A stretch of DNA of 38,311 nt from an uncultured bacterium (GTDB lineage: Bacteria > Cyanobacteriota > Vampirovibrionia > Gastranaerophilales > Gastranaerophilaceae), in contig USFB01000016.1 of the NCBI GenBank assembly GCA_900553895.1, forward strand, positions 1 through 38,311, written 5' to 3'. The notes under the pieces are model-generated. The model made no database searches. It had not been told where the DNA came from and saw nothing but the letters and a program-made list of their open reading frames with translations. A program made the translations under genes and the position numbers. Positions 24,714-33,863 of the stretch are shown in pieces. Each line of letters begins with the position of its first letter. Position 1 is the stretch's first letter.

Positions 24714-25271
24714 ATGAAATTAATTGCAGGTTTAGGAAACATAGGTGATAAATACGTTTTTACAAGACATAACGCAGGTTTTATGCTTGTAGACAGTTTT
24801 GCTCTTAATGAGAATTTGAATTTCAGAGAAAATTCACGTCTTAAATGTCTTATGACAAATTTAAGAACAGGCACAGAAGATTATTTATTAATTAAACCGA
24901 CTACCTTCATGAACTTATCTGGTGAGGCAGTGCGTGCGGTTATGGATTATTATAAAATTCCAATAGAAGATGTTTTAATCGTATACGATGATTTATCTTT
25001 GGAAATCGGTAAAATCAGATTCCGTCCAAATGGTTCTGATGGCGGTCACAATGGTATTAAATCTGTTATTCAACATCTTGGAACAAAAAATGTTGCAAGA
25101 CTAAAAATCGGTATAGGTCCGCAACCTAACATTCCTTCAGAAGTATTTGTTCTTCAAAACTTCTCAAAAGAGGAATTAGAAACACTAAAAGGTGCAATTT
25201 CAAAAGCAAAAGAAGGAATTTCATGCTATTTTAAAGACGGTATGGCAGTTGCTCAAAATAAATTTAACTAG
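24714..25271 (+). CDS. pth: Peptidyl-tRNA hydrolase
   Basis: Pth of normal length (185 residues), releasing tRNA from prematurely dropped peptidyl-tRNA. Readable features are GLGNIGDKYVFTRHNAGF with catalytic H19 and N9, TFMNLSGEAV, VYDDLSLEIGKIRFRPNGSDGGHNGIKS and the closing helix. The usual GNPG is GNIG here, a mild change. The gap to the upstream paralogue gene is only two bases, and AGGAGA for the next gene follows directly, so it sits in the middle of an operon. Confidence 0.96.
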   Translation: MKLIAGLGNIGDKYVFTRHNAGFMLVDSFALNENLNFRENSRLKCLMTNLRTGTEDYLLIKPTTFMNLSGEAVRAVMDYYKIPIEDVLIVYDDLSLEIGKIRFRPNGSDGGHNGIKSVIQHLGTKNVARLKIGIGPQPNIPSEVFVLQNFSKEELETLKGAISKAKEGISCYFKDGMAVAQNKFN

Positions 25272-25280
25272 GAGAATAAA

Positions 25281-26564
25281 ATGAACTTAGCAGAACAACT
25301 TGAACAAGATGAAAAATATGAAGAAGCTTATACAGAGTATAAAAAACAGCTTTCGCATAAACAAAATGATGTCGAATTATTGACCAAACTTGCGCATGTT
25401 GCGTTAATTTTAGAGAAAAAGGATGATGCAAAGATTTACTACGGCAAGATTTTAGAAATCGATCCGCCAAATATTTTGGCGCACGAACAGTTGATTGACT
25501 TGTTCTGTCATGAAGACAGGTTCAAGTATTATTTGCTAAGAGGAAATTTGCATGCGCTTCAACAACAAATGAGCCATGCAAGAAATGACTATAAAAAAGC
25601 GATTGAGCACGCAAAAGACCAACAAGAAGCTCTTCCTGCAAGATATTTATATGCAGGACTTTGTGAAGGTCAAGGAAAAATTACAGATGCTATTGATGAA
25701 TACTTAAAAATTTCAGATTATGATGATAAAAATCCTGTCGTGTATTTAAAATTAGCAGAGCTTTATGAAAAAACCGAAGGCATAATTTCTGCAATTCAAG
25801 TTCTTGAGCGCGGAAGAAAAGATTGTGGCTTTAAAGATTTTGAAGAAATTTTAGCAGGTTATTATATTAGAAACTCTCAACCTGAAAAAGCATTAGAATT
25901 AACTCAACACGATTTAACAAAAGCAAGAGCTTTATTTGATTTAGGTAAAAATGACGAAGGATTTGAAATCCTTAAACGTAATCAAGAAAATTACAAAAAT
26001 GATAAAACTTTTCATGCTCTTTTGGCTCAATATTATTTTCAAAAAGGTATGTCAGAAGATGCGTTTAAAGAAATTGATGAATACGCAAAACTAGATCCAA
26101 ATTCACCATTGATTTATCAAATGCGCGCCTTGATTTATGAAAAGTTAGAAGATTCCTTCAATGAACACATAAACTGGGGTAAATATAATATTGTTCGCGG
26201 TGATAAAGATGTTGCGTTGAACGAATATTTAACAGCTTACAGGTTTGATGATAAAAATGTAGATTTAATTGAAACTATTGCAGTTTTGCTAGAAACCGAA
26301 GGCGATAAAACTAAGGCAAGCGAATTTTACGAACGCTTAGTTGATGTTGACCCTAAAAACAAAAACGCATTACAAAAATTAGCTGAATTCAGAGAATCTA
26401 TCGGAGATAATTACGGTGCTATGGAATATATGGACAGTTTGAAAGAAATAGACCCAAGGAATCAATTTGTTGCCGATAATTATGAGAAATACAAGAACGG
26501 CTCAGAAAATGGCGGATTTGGAGCGTTCTTGAAGAAGATTTTTGGAAATAGGATGGGGGGGTAG
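25281..26564 (+). CDS. Cytoplasmic TPR protein
   Basis: A 427-residue TPR protein without signal peptide. Helical repeat units run from residue ~5 to ~405, some poorly conserved in the middle (DFEEILAGYYIRNSQPEKALELTQHDL). The chain ends in a short glycine/phenylalanine tail (GGFGAFLKKIFGNRMGG) that looks like a docking or amphipathic segment. AGGAGA six bases upstream supports the ATG. It is ten bases behind pth, so it is co-transcribed. TPR proteins usually scaffold complexes. The partner here is unknown. Confidence 0.85.
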   Translation: MNLAEQLEQDEKYEEAYTEYKKQLSHKQNDVELLTKLAHVALILEKKDDAKIYYGKILEIDPPNILAHEQLIDLFCHEDRFKYYLLRGNLHALQQQMSHARNDYKKAIEHAKDQQEALPARYLYAGLCEGQGKITDAIDEYLKISDYDDKNPVVYLKLAELYEKTEGIISAIQVLERGRKDCGFKDFEEILAGYYIRNSQPEKALELTQHDLTKARALFDLGKNDEGFEILKRNQENYKNDKTFHALLAQYYFQKGMSEDAFKEIDEYAKLDPNSPLIYQMRALIYEKLEDSFNEHINWGKYNIVRGDKDVALNEYLTAYRFDDKNVDLIETIAVLLETEGDKTKASEFYERLVDVDPKNKNALQKLAEFRESIGDNYGAMEYMDSLKEIDPRNQFVADNYEKYKNGSENGGFGAFLKKIFGNRMGG

Positions 26565-26566
26565 GA

Positions 26567-26689
26567 AAGGGAATAAGGTAATAGGGGAATAATGGAATAA
26601 GAGGTTATAAATTTCTTATATAAAACTTTTTATTAATTGAATATATTTAAATCCCTTATTCCCTTATTACCCTATTACCTTATTCTCCT
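26567..26689. repeat. Long inverted repeat between TPR and U32 genes
   Basis: The left arm 26567-26604 and right arm 26652-26689 are complementary at about 33 of 38 positions. Both are built of AATAAGG/AATAGGG words, with a ~47-base AT-rich centre. The right arm ends seven bases before the U32 start codon and contains TCTCCT where a ribosome binding site would be expected. It resembles a small MITE or REP element. Confidence 0.75.
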
Positions 26690-26695
26690 CAAATT

Positions 26696-28540
26696 ATGAA
26701 AACCGAACTTTTATCACCTGCAAAAGATAAGCAAACCGCAATTGAAGCTATTAATTGTGGAGCAGATGCTGTTTATATGGGCGCAACTTGTTTTGGTGCA
26801 AGACGAAATGCGCCAAATTCGCTTGAAGATATTCAAGATGTCGTTAATTATGCACATAAATTTTGGGCAAAAGTTTTTGTTACAGTAAATACGATTTTGA
26901 ACGACAAAGAATTGGATGAAGCTGTAGAATTGGTCAAAAAACTTGATGATATCGGCGTTGATGCGGTTATCGTTCAAGATATGGGCTTGTTAAATAAGTT
27001 GATGGAATTGCAAAATGCACCACAACAAAATGGAAGAAATTCTCTTAATTTAGCAATACACATGAGTACACAGTGTGATAATCGTGATGTTGAAAAAGTT
27101 TTATTCTTTGATAAACTTGGCGTTTCAAGAGTTGTTTTAGCGAGAGAACTTTCCTTAGATAAAATCAGAGAAATACATAAAGCTAACCCGAATCTTGAAT
27201 TGGAAGCGTTTGTGCATGGAGCATTGTGCGTTTCTTATAGCGGTCAATGTTATTTAAGCCAATTTATAGGCGGACGTTCTGCAAACCGTGGTGAATGTGC
27301 GCAACCTTGTCGTAAAAAATATACGGTTAAAACAACAGAAGGTAAAATCCTTGCAAAAGATATACATGCACTTTGTTTAAAAGATTTTAACGCTTCAAAA
27401 CATTTAAAAGAAATGGTTGATGCCGGTGTTTTTTCTTTTAAAATTGAAGGTCGGTTAAAAGAAACAAGTTATGTCAAAAATGTTACAGCTTATTATCGAC
27501 AAGAGTTAGATAAATGTTCTGAAAAAATAAGTTCTGGGAAATGTGTTTATCCTTTTAATCCAAATCCTGAAAAAAGTTTTAATCGCGGATTTACTGACTA
27601 TTTTTTAGAAAAGCGCAAGGATTGTTTTAATTTCGTTTCGCCAAAGTCAAAAGGTGAATATTTGGGCGAAGTTGTTGAAGTTAAAAAAGATTGTTTTGTT
27701 ATAAAAACGGATAAAGAAGTGCATGCGCAAGATGGACTAGTAGTGGAAAGTGATGGATGTTTGGTGAATAAAGTTATCCTAAAAGCCCCCACCCCTACCC
27801 TCCCCCGAGGAGAGGGAGTCCTGCTTGTTATTTATCCTAATAAGAAAATTAAGTTGAAAGTCGGTGATAAGGTATATAGAAATCTTGATGTTGAGTTTGA
27901 AAAATTACTATCTAAACCAGTTAAACGACAAATTGGTGTACGAGTTGAGGTTAATCCCTCTTCTGAGGAGGGGGTTAGGGAGAGGTTTCTATTAACTCTC
28001 ACCGACGAAAACAACATTTCAATCACTCTGCCACTAGAAGGTGAACATCCAAATAATCCTGACAAAATGAAAGAAACTTTTGTAAAACAGTTTTCTAAAA
28101 CAGGTGAAAGCGATTTTTATATCTTCGATATAAAAATCACGACAGAACTTCCGTTCATGCCTGTTAGTGCAATAAATCAGCTTCGCCGTCAAGCTTTCGA
28201 ACAACTTATGACTGAACGTTTGAAACAATATAAAAGAGAAATTCAAAAACCTCTAAGTTATGTGCCATATTACAAAAAACAAGTTGATTACAGGGGCAAT
28301 GTTTTTAATAATGAGGCGAAAGAATTCTATTCTAAGTGTGGAAGTAACGTTTTAGAACCTGCAATGGAAGAAAAATTTCCGGAACATCCGATAGAACTAA
28401 TGCGCACAAAACATTGTATAAAATATGCACTCAATATGTGTAAATCACCGCAAAAATTACTTCTTGAAGATGAATTCGGCAAAACCTATCCGCTTATTTT
28501 TGATTGCAAAAATTGTGAAATGGTGGTTATGAATAAATAA
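26696..28540 (+). CDS. Peptidase U32 family protein, RlhA-like
   Basis: A 614-residue U32 protein. It starts MKTELLSPAKDKQTAIEAINCGADAVYMGA and has the U32 signature EAFVHGALCVSYSGQCYLS, GRSANRGECAQPCRKKY and the later DUF3656-like part (PVSAINQLRRQAFEQL). That layout and length fit RlhA (YdcP), which hydroxylates a cytidine in 23S rRNA, better than the short collagenase-like members. The four-cysteine set seems present (C of ALC, GQC, GEC, QPC). Two stretches look foreign: APTPTLPRGEGV (364-375) and NPSSEEGVRERF (420-431), both in-frame translations of palindromic repeats. No ribosome binding site is visible. Confidence 0.82.
   Translation: MKTELLSPAKDKQTAIEAINCGADAVYMGATCFGARRNAPNSLEDIQDVVNYAHKFWAKVFVTVNTILNDKELDEAVELVKKLDDIGVDAVIVQDMGLLNKLMELQNAPQQNGRNSLNLAIHMSTQCDNRDVEKVLFFDKLGVSRVVLARELSLDKIREIHKANPNLELEAFVHGALCVSYSGQCYLSQFIGGRSANRGECAQPCRKKYTVKTTEGKILAKDIHALCLKDFNASKHLKEMVDAGVFSFKIEGRLKETSYVKNVTAYYRQELDKCSEKISSGKCVYPFNPNPEKSFNRGFTDYFLEKRKDCFNFVSPKSKGEYLGEVVEVKKDCFVIKTDKEVHAQDGLVVESDGCLVNKVILKAPTPTLPRGEGVLLVIYPNKKIKLKVGDKVYRNLDVEFEKLLSKPVKRQIGVRVEVNPSSEEGVRERFLLTLTDENNISITLPLEGEHPNNPDKMKETFVKQFSKTGESDFYIFDIKITTELPFMPVSAINQLRRQAFEQLMTERLKQYKREIQKPLSYVPYYKKQVDYRGNVFNNEAKEFYSKCGSNVLEPAMEEKFPEHPIELMRTKHCIKYALNMCKSPQKLLLEDEFGKTYPLIFDCKNCEMVVMNK
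27785..27820. repeat. In-frame palindromic repeat inside the U32 gene (copy 1)
   Basis: A C-rich then GAGGAGAGGG segment reads APTPTLPRGEGV in frame. Its base composition differs sharply from the AT-rich surroundings and matches the CCCTCTCC/GGAGAGGG palindrome family seen in intergenic DNA here. Confidence 0.75.
27953..27988. repeat. In-frame palindromic repeat inside the U32 gene (copy 2)
   Basis: AATCCCTCTTCTGAGGAGGG and the following GGTTAGGGAGAGGTTT read NPSSEEGVRERF in frame. It is the same repeat family in the other orientation, about 130 bases after copy 1. The gene stays open. Confidence 0.7.
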
Positions 28541-28542
28541 CA

Positions 28543-30363
28543 CTATGCGGCTTGTTCCTCTTCTTGATTTTCTTCCGGTTTTTCTGGAGAAGGTGCTGCT
28601 TCTTCTGCGCTTTGAGTTGTTTCTTCTTGCAAAGATTTTACTAAAGCGTTTACTTCTTCAACATTTTTGCAATTATCAAATTTCTTTTCAGCGGCTTCTA
28701 ATAGTGCTATTTGTGCATCATAGTTTTTAATTTCTGCTTCAAATTCATCTTTTGTGTAATCTTCTCCGAAAAATAATGGTGCTGAGTGTACAGAATCCGT
28801 AAACAAATTATCACAACCTGTAACTGTTATAGTTGGCGTAATTAGAGCTTTTCCTGTGCGCAAATCAGGCATATAGAATCCCTTATTCCCAATCGCAACT
28901 TGATAAGTATTTTTCTTGCTAACATTTTTTTGCCACCAGGTTAGTTTTTCTCTATTTGGGACATAACGGTTCAATTCTACAAGATTTTGATTAGGTTTTT
29001 CTGCCAATCTTCTCATTACTCTGTTTTGAGTGTCAATAAGTTTATTCAAAGCTTTATTATATGCATTTTGTTGTTTTGTGATTCTTGAATAGAATGTTGC
29101 CAATTGTTTATCAGACAATACTTGACCTTGAATTTTGTTAGGATTAGCGGATACGCTTCTATTTTCCATTCTAGTAATTGCTTTTGCGCCTGAATTATTT
29201 TCTTTTAAATTGTCATAAATTGCTTTTTCTTTAATTTGACCTTCAAAGAAGTTGCTCATTTCAGACTTATTTCTTTCCAATAAGAATTTTTCTTCTTTAA
29301 GTGTTGCCAAGTATTGTTTGTCGTTTTGAGAAAGTTTACCGTTTAATTTTTGCCATTCTTGTAATTCTTTGATTTTTGCATCAACTTTTGTCAATCGCTC
29401 ATTAATAGAGTTATTGATTTCTTGTTTTTGCATTGTTTCTTTGTTTTTTAAAATGCTTGTACTTTGTTTAAAGCTACCTAACAATCCGTTTTGAGAAATA
29501 GACACTGCATCTGCTTTAACCGCTTGAACTGTGGCTTTTAACGGATTAACAAACGTATCAGCTAAGAATTGTGTAGATTTTTGCCATCCTTTACCGACTA
29601 AAGATGTTCTTGATTGAGAAGTTACGGCATTTGTAGCCCCTTTTCCGATAGCTCGTAAACCACAAGTAGACCCGATTATAATTGTACCTCCTCCGAGAAT
29701 ATCTTGTATAGCATTATCAATAGCTTCATCATTATCGCTATTTTTAACTTTGTTAAATTGTTTTATGCCTTCAACTAATTGTTTACCACCGCCAATAAGA
29801 CCTGCTGTTGCCAAACCAAGTCTTGCAACAGGACCAACTACCGGAACAAAGCAGAGTGCGGTTAAACCTACGTTTGTTGCACATTTTTTCCAATTCCATT
29901 TGCCGTCTTTTTCAAATCCTAAAAGTTGTTTACCCATATTAAGACCAGCGGTTAGTAAGTTTGAGCCCCATCTTGCAGCTTTACCCCAAAAACCTTGTTT
30001 TTTATAAGGAGTTCTTTTTGTGCCTGAACCGTCTGCTTTTTCTGTTTTTTCAAGTTGTGCTTTTTCAGCTTTTGCTTTTCCCAAAGTTTCAGTTATTTTT
30101 AATTCTTTTAGTTTATCTTCTTTAATTGTATTTAATTCTGCATTGCCAGAGCTTGTTTCGGCTTCTTTAGCTTCTTTTTCCATACGTTTTTTGTATTGTT
30201 CGTAAGTTTCATTATCTGTTGATGCGGTGGTAGAAGTGGTAGTAGAACTATTTGGCATAGTCCAAATATTTTCGTTTGAAAAATTGAATGAATTATTAAA
30301 GTCTCCAAACATAGGCATACTCCAATTAGGCGTATTCCAAGTATTATAAATTTCAAATCCCAT
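28543..30363 (-). CDS. Large hypothetical protein with glycine-rich hydrophobic core
   Basis: A 606-residue protein, not recognised. The N-terminus is Asn/Trp/Phe/Ser-rich and low-complexity (YNTWNTPNWSMPMFGDFNNSF). A charged coiled-coil-like stretch follows (~50-115), then a glycine-rich hydrophobic region at ~160-250 (LTALCFVPVVGPVARLGLATAGLIGGGKQL, shown only in part by family). The middle is helical, and the tail is glutamate/proline-rich (PSPEKPEENQEEEQAA). The hydrophobic core recalls toxin-like or glycine-zipper proteins, but no catalytic domain is seen. AAGGA eight bases before the ATG supports the start. It converges on the U32 gene with a 2-base gap and no terminator between. Confidence 0.7.
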   Translation of the reverse strand: MGFEIYNTWNTPNWSMPMFGDFNNSFNFSNENIWTMPNSSTTTSTTASTDNETYEQYKKRMEKEAKEAETSSGNAELNTIKEDKLKELKITETLGKAKAEKAQLEKTEKADGSGTKRTPYKKQGFWGKAARWGSNLLTAGLNMGKQLLGFEKDGKWNWKKCATNVGLTALCFVPVVGPVARLGLATAGLIGGGKQLVEGIKQFNKVKNSDNDEAIDNAIQDILGGGTIIIGSTCGLRAIGKGATNAVTSQSRTSLVGKGWQKSTQFLADTFVNPLKATVQAVKADAVSISQNGLLGSFKQSTSILKNKETMQKQEINNSINERLTKVDAKIKELQEWQKLNGKLSQNDKQYLATLKEEKFLLERNKSEMSNFFEGQIKEKAIYDNLKENNSGAKAITRMENRSVSANPNKIQGQVLSDKQLATFYSRITKQQNAYNKALNKLIDTQNRVMRRLAEKPNQNLVELNRYVPNREKLTWWQKNVSKKNTYQVAIGNKGFYMPDLRTGKALITPTITVTGCDNLFTDSVHSAPLFFGEDYTKDEFEAEIKNYDAQIALLEAAEKKFDNCKNVEEVNALVKSLQEETTQSAEEAAPSPEKPEENQEEEQAA

Positions 30364-30473
30364 AATAATATCCTTAATTTAATATCCCTTATCTATATAA
30401 AGTTTCCATGCCATAAAAAATTGACTTTATCTTAACAAAGCTTTACAAATGCAAATTGAAATTTTGTTTTTGA

Positions 30474-30479
30474 TATACT
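30474..30479 (+). promoter_or_regulatory. Extended -10 promoter directly before era
   Basis: TGATATACT is an extended -10 (TATACT at 30474-30479). Initiation about seven bases later would fall on or next to the era ATG at 30486. No ribosome binding site is present, so the era mRNA may be leaderless. Confidence 0.45.
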
Positions 30480-30485
30480 GAATAT

Positions 30486-31385
30486 ATGAAAAAGTGTGGA
30501 TTTGTAGCAATTTTAGGTCGTCCCAATGTTGGTAAGTCAACTCTTTTAAACCAGATTTTAGGTCAAAAGATTGTTATTACAACAGATAAGGCGCAAACAA
30601 CAAGAAAACGTATTAAAGGTATTTTAACCGAGGATAGGGGACAAATTATTTTTGTTGATACTCCGGGGGTACATAGACCTTTAAACAAGCTTGGCGAGTT
30701 TTTACTTGATGAAGCTAAAGTTGCAGTTCCTGACGCTGATTTGGTTTTATTCTTGGTTGACGGTTCAGAACCTGCCGGAAAAGGCGATAAGTGGATAGTG
30801 GAAAATATTTTGAAACAAAGTAAAATTCCTGTAGTGCTTGTTATGAATAAAGTCGATAAACTAAAGAAAACTGAAAAAGTTGAGGAAAATTTGATTTCAT
30901 ACAAAACTTTGTTTGAAGAAAATATTCCTGTTGTTAGAATTTCTGCAAAAACTGGCAGAAACAAAGACACATTACTTTCTAATATCTTCAAAAAACTTCC
31001 TGAAGGTGATTATTTGTATCCGGAAGATGTTGTAACAGAAGAGAATATGCGCTCAGTTGCTGAAGAGATTATTCGTGAAAAAGTGCTTTTGAATACGCAA
31101 GATGAAATTCCACATTCGGTTGCAATCAAGGTTGAAAGATACGAAGAAAAAGAAGATATTGATAGGATTTATGCAACAATATTTTGTGAACAAAAAAGCC
31201 AAAAAGGGATTTTGATTGGAAAAGGCGGTAATTTGCTCAAAAAAATCGGAACGGATGCTCGCTTGGAATTAGAAAATATAGTTGAAAAGAAAGTCTTTTT
31301 GGGCTTGGAAGTGAAGGTAGAAAAGGACTGGAGAAAAAAAGATAAAATTCTAAAGAATTTTGGTTACAAATCTGAAAAAGAGTAG
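30486..31385 (+). CDS. era: GTPase Era
   Basis: Full-length Era (299 residues), a GTPase needed for 16S rRNA maturation and 30S assembly. It has G1 GRPNVGKST, G3 DTPGVH, G4 NKVDK and a C-terminal KH RNA-binding domain with GKGGNLLKKIGTDARLELE. The start is ATG 30486, the first residue typical of the family (MKKCGFVAILGRPNVGKS). There is no Shine-Dalgarno sequence. era often sits near rnc or recO. Here recO is far away and the neighbours are unrelated. Confidence 0.97.
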   Translation: MKKCGFVAILGRPNVGKSTLLNQILGQKIVITTDKAQTTRKRIKGILTEDRGQIIFVDTPGVHRPLNKLGEFLLDEAKVAVPDADLVLFLVDGSEPAGKGDKWIVENILKQSKIPVVLVMNKVDKLKKTEKVEENLISYKTLFEENIPVVRISAKTGRNKDTLLSNIFKKLPEGDYLYPEDVVTEENMRSVAEEIIREKVLLNTQDEIPHSVAIKVERYEEKEDIDRIYATIFCEQKSQKGILIGKGGNLLKKIGTDARLELENIVEKKVFLGLEVKVEKDWRKKDKILKNFGYKSEKE

Positions 31386-31415
31386 CAAAAAATTTTTTTA
31401 CGAGTTTTTATCTAA

Positions 31416-31530
31416 TTACTCCTCTACATGAGAGGGGGTAGAATTTCAAGTTGAGGCATGCGAAACTTAGAAATTCGGGTGAGGGTTTGTCCCTTAAAAA
31501 CAAAAGTAGGTTGGGCTTTCAGCCCAACAA
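31416..31530. repeat. Cluster of palindromes between era and the GH13 gene
   Basis: Three small elements lie here: CTCCTCTACATGAGAGGGGG (31419 region), a GAATTTCAAGTT..AACTTAGAAATTC palindrome (31441-31476), and GTTGGGCT-TTC-AGCCCAAC (31509-31527). The first belongs to the repeat family of the window. None has a good T-run, so era termination here is uncertain. Confidence 0.55.
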
Positions 31531-31577
31531 AAGCAAAAAAACAGAACTGAAAAAATAAGTGTGTATTAGGAGCAAAA

Positions 31578-33848
31578 ATGAGAATAGAGAAAATTAATTC
31601 AGGAATTCAAAGAAAACAAAACTTACAAAACAATCAGACAAGACCGACTTTTCAAAGAAATTGGTCTGAACATGTGAGTTGGGGTGCAAATTATTTTAAA
31701 GAAACAGGGAAAACTAATTTTAAGTTATTTTCTTTTCCTGATGCAAAGGCCGTTTTTGTAGAAGTCGGTAAAAATATTAGTGAAGGTTTTGGGGCTATAA
31801 GAGATAGAGTTGTTCAAATTTTAGCAACTGCTGGAACAGCTTTAACCGTAAAAAATGTTTTGCCGAATGATGATAAATCATCAGTTTATCCAATGGATAA
31901 CAAAGGCGATGGTGTTTATGAAAAAACTGATGTTGACGCAAAGCCTGGCATGCCATACCGATATATTGTAGTAGATAAGGACAATAATATTAATTTGGTA
32001 AAAGATCCTTATGCAAAAAAACAAGAAGATATTAACGGTTGGAGTACTATTTATGATACAGATAATTATAAATGGGAAAATACAAACTGGCTTGAAGGCA
32101 AAGACCCTCGCAGAATTGTAAGAAAACCTGATGAACTTCAAAGAGGATTGGAAGGCTTAGTTATTGATGAAATAAATATTCCGACACTTTCTGAGGAAGG
32201 TAATTTTGAAACTGCAAAAAAACGAATAGATGTCATAGCAAAGCGTGGCGTTGCAACTGCAGTTGAACTTTTACCTGTTGAAAATACTTTTTCTAAGCAA
32301 TGGGGTTATGATGGCGTAGATAAGTTCGCTGTAAACGAAAAGTTAGGCGGGGCTGAACAATTAAAGAGTTTGGTTGATTATGCTCACGGCAAAGGTTTGA
32401 ACGTAATTATGGACATGGTTCCAAACCATATGGGACCTGACGGCGATTATTTAGCGCAAACAGGTCCTTATGAAAAAGGTTCAGGACAGTTCGGCGGAGA
32501 ATTCAACTATGAAGGTCAAAATAACAGATATGTTAGAGATTGGATGGCAAATGCGGCTCTTTGGTGGGCAAATGAATTTAAAGTTGATGGCTTAAGACTT
32601 GACATGACTAAACTTTGCGGTTCTGATTATTTGCTTAAACAAATCGTAACAGAAGTTAATGAACACAATCCGAATGTATTTATTATTGCAGAAGACGGAC
32701 GTGAAAACAAAGAATCTGTAACAAGATATGTTGATGCTCCTATTTCACATAAAGAAGAACTTGATTTTATTGATACGCAAGTTGATTTTATTGCAAATAA
32801 GGGATGGCGTTCAACTCCTGTAAATATTGGCTTCGACAGCGAATGGGACTTTAGGTTGATGCATACAATTAAAAATGCTGTGCTTGCTCCAGGGGCAAAC
32901 TTACTAGACGATTTGGACAATAGACTAAAAGCTTCTCAACACCGCGTAAAATATGTAATGAGCCATGACGAAATCGGTAATGAGGATGGTACAAGATTGA
33001 TTCCAAAAGTAATGGTTCGTCAGTTGAACTTGTTTGTAAAATCAAAGGGAAACAGTGATGCTGAAAAAGGTCAAAATGCTGCAAGAGCAGGTCAAAAATT
33101 GGCAGAATTAGTCGTTTCAAAAGATTTTGCAACAATGGATGATACAAAACTTGCGCTCGCCGAACGAAATTTGGGAATTAATGATTTTATAAGTAAAGAT
33201 GATTTAACAAATGCGTTTATGACAGCAATAGCAAAACAAAAGTTGGCTTTAGGTACAGTTTTGACAATCCCTGGACCTAAAATGTATTTCCAAGGTGATG
33301 ACGAAGCTGATTTGTCAAATTTCAAATTCTTCAGAGAATTTTCAGGAGAAAAACAACAAAGGGCAAAAGATCCGAATTTTGCCAATAGAATAGTTGCAGA
33401 AAAAGGTTACGATACTTTAGAATCTGTAGCACGTCCTGATTCAATTTTAGGTCGAGTAAAACCAGAAGGTCTGTTTAAAAATATTGCAACTCAAATGGAA
33501 ACATTCAGTAAGGATATGGCAAAATTGTTACAAGAAATACCGGCTTTGAAATCAGGCGATATAGTTGGAACTTATAAAGACAATAACCACAATGTTCATA
33601 TTCACCACTTGAAACTTGGAAAAGATGAAGCTCTTGTAATTAAAAATTTTGGTCAAGGATTTCATTATAAAAATTATGAATACTATGGTTTTCCACAAAA
33701 CGGTAATTGGAAAGAAGTATTTAACAGTGATGCCAAAGAATATGGCGGTTCTGGTTACTCAAATGGAAATAGGGAAGCTATAACAAATATGAACCAAAGT
33801 TTGTCCTTAGCTCCAAACAGTATTGTTATTTTGAAAAAAGTTAAATAG
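31578..33848 (+). CDS. GH13 glucan-active enzyme (branching-enzyme/TreZ-like) with N-terminal tag
   Basis: A 756-residue GH13 enzyme without a signal peptide. It begins MRIEKI, then an Asn/Gln linker and PTFQRNW (F25), the tag shared with other proteins here. A CBM48-like beta domain (~30-160) precedes the barrel, as in GlgB, GlgX and TreZ. The catalytic residues are nucleophile D342 (DGLRLDMTK), acid/base E372 (IIAEDGREN) and D464 (SHDEIGNEDG). A helical insertion (~475-545) lies between the last catalytic Asp and the PGPKMYFQGDDEAD segment, which resembles the end of branching enzymes. Likely substrate is glycogen or maltooligosaccharide. The exact reaction is not decided. AGGAG supports the ATG. 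Confidence 0.8.
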   Translation: MRIEKINSGIQRKQNLQNNQTRPTFQRNWSEHVSWGANYFKETGKTNFKLFSFPDAKAVFVEVGKNISEGFGAIRDRVVQILATAGTALTVKNVLPNDDKSSVYPMDNKGDGVYEKTDVDAKPGMPYRYIVVDKDNNINLVKDPYAKKQEDINGWSTIYDTDNYKWENTNWLEGKDPRRIVRKPDELQRGLEGLVIDEINIPTLSEEGNFETAKKRIDVIAKRGVATAVELLPVENTFSKQWGYDGVDKFAVNEKLGGAEQLKSLVDYAHGKGLNVIMDMVPNHMGPDGDYLAQTGPYEKGSGQFGGEFNYEGQNNRYVRDWMANAALWWANEFKVDGLRLDMTKLCGSDYLLKQIVTEVNEHNPNVFIIAEDGRENKESVTRYVDAPISHKEELDFIDTQVDFIANKGWRSTPVNIGFDSEWDFRLMHTIKNAVLAPGANLLDDLDNRLKASQHRVKYVMSHDEIGNEDGTRLIPKVMVRQLNLFVKSKGNSDAEKGQNAARAGQKLAELVVSKDFATMDDTKLALAERNLGINDFISKDDLTNAFMTAIAKQKLALGTVLTIPGPKMYFQGDDEADLSNFKFFREFSGEKQQRAKDPNFANRIVAEKGYDTLESVARPDSILGRVKPEGLFKNIATQMETFSKDMAKLLQEIPALKSGDIVGTYKDNNHNVHIHHLKLGKDEALVIKNFGQGFHYKNYEYYGFPQNGNWKEVFNSDAKEYGGSGYSNGNREAITNMNQSLSLAPNSIVILKKVK

Positions 33849-33863
33849 TATAAATAAACTTTG

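Noticed and set aside
30400..30445. A third sigma-28-type promoter before the 606-aa gene (minus strand TAAAGTCA..GGCATGG)
   Set aside because: The spacer is 10, the -10 lacks GCCG and the -35 has mismatches.
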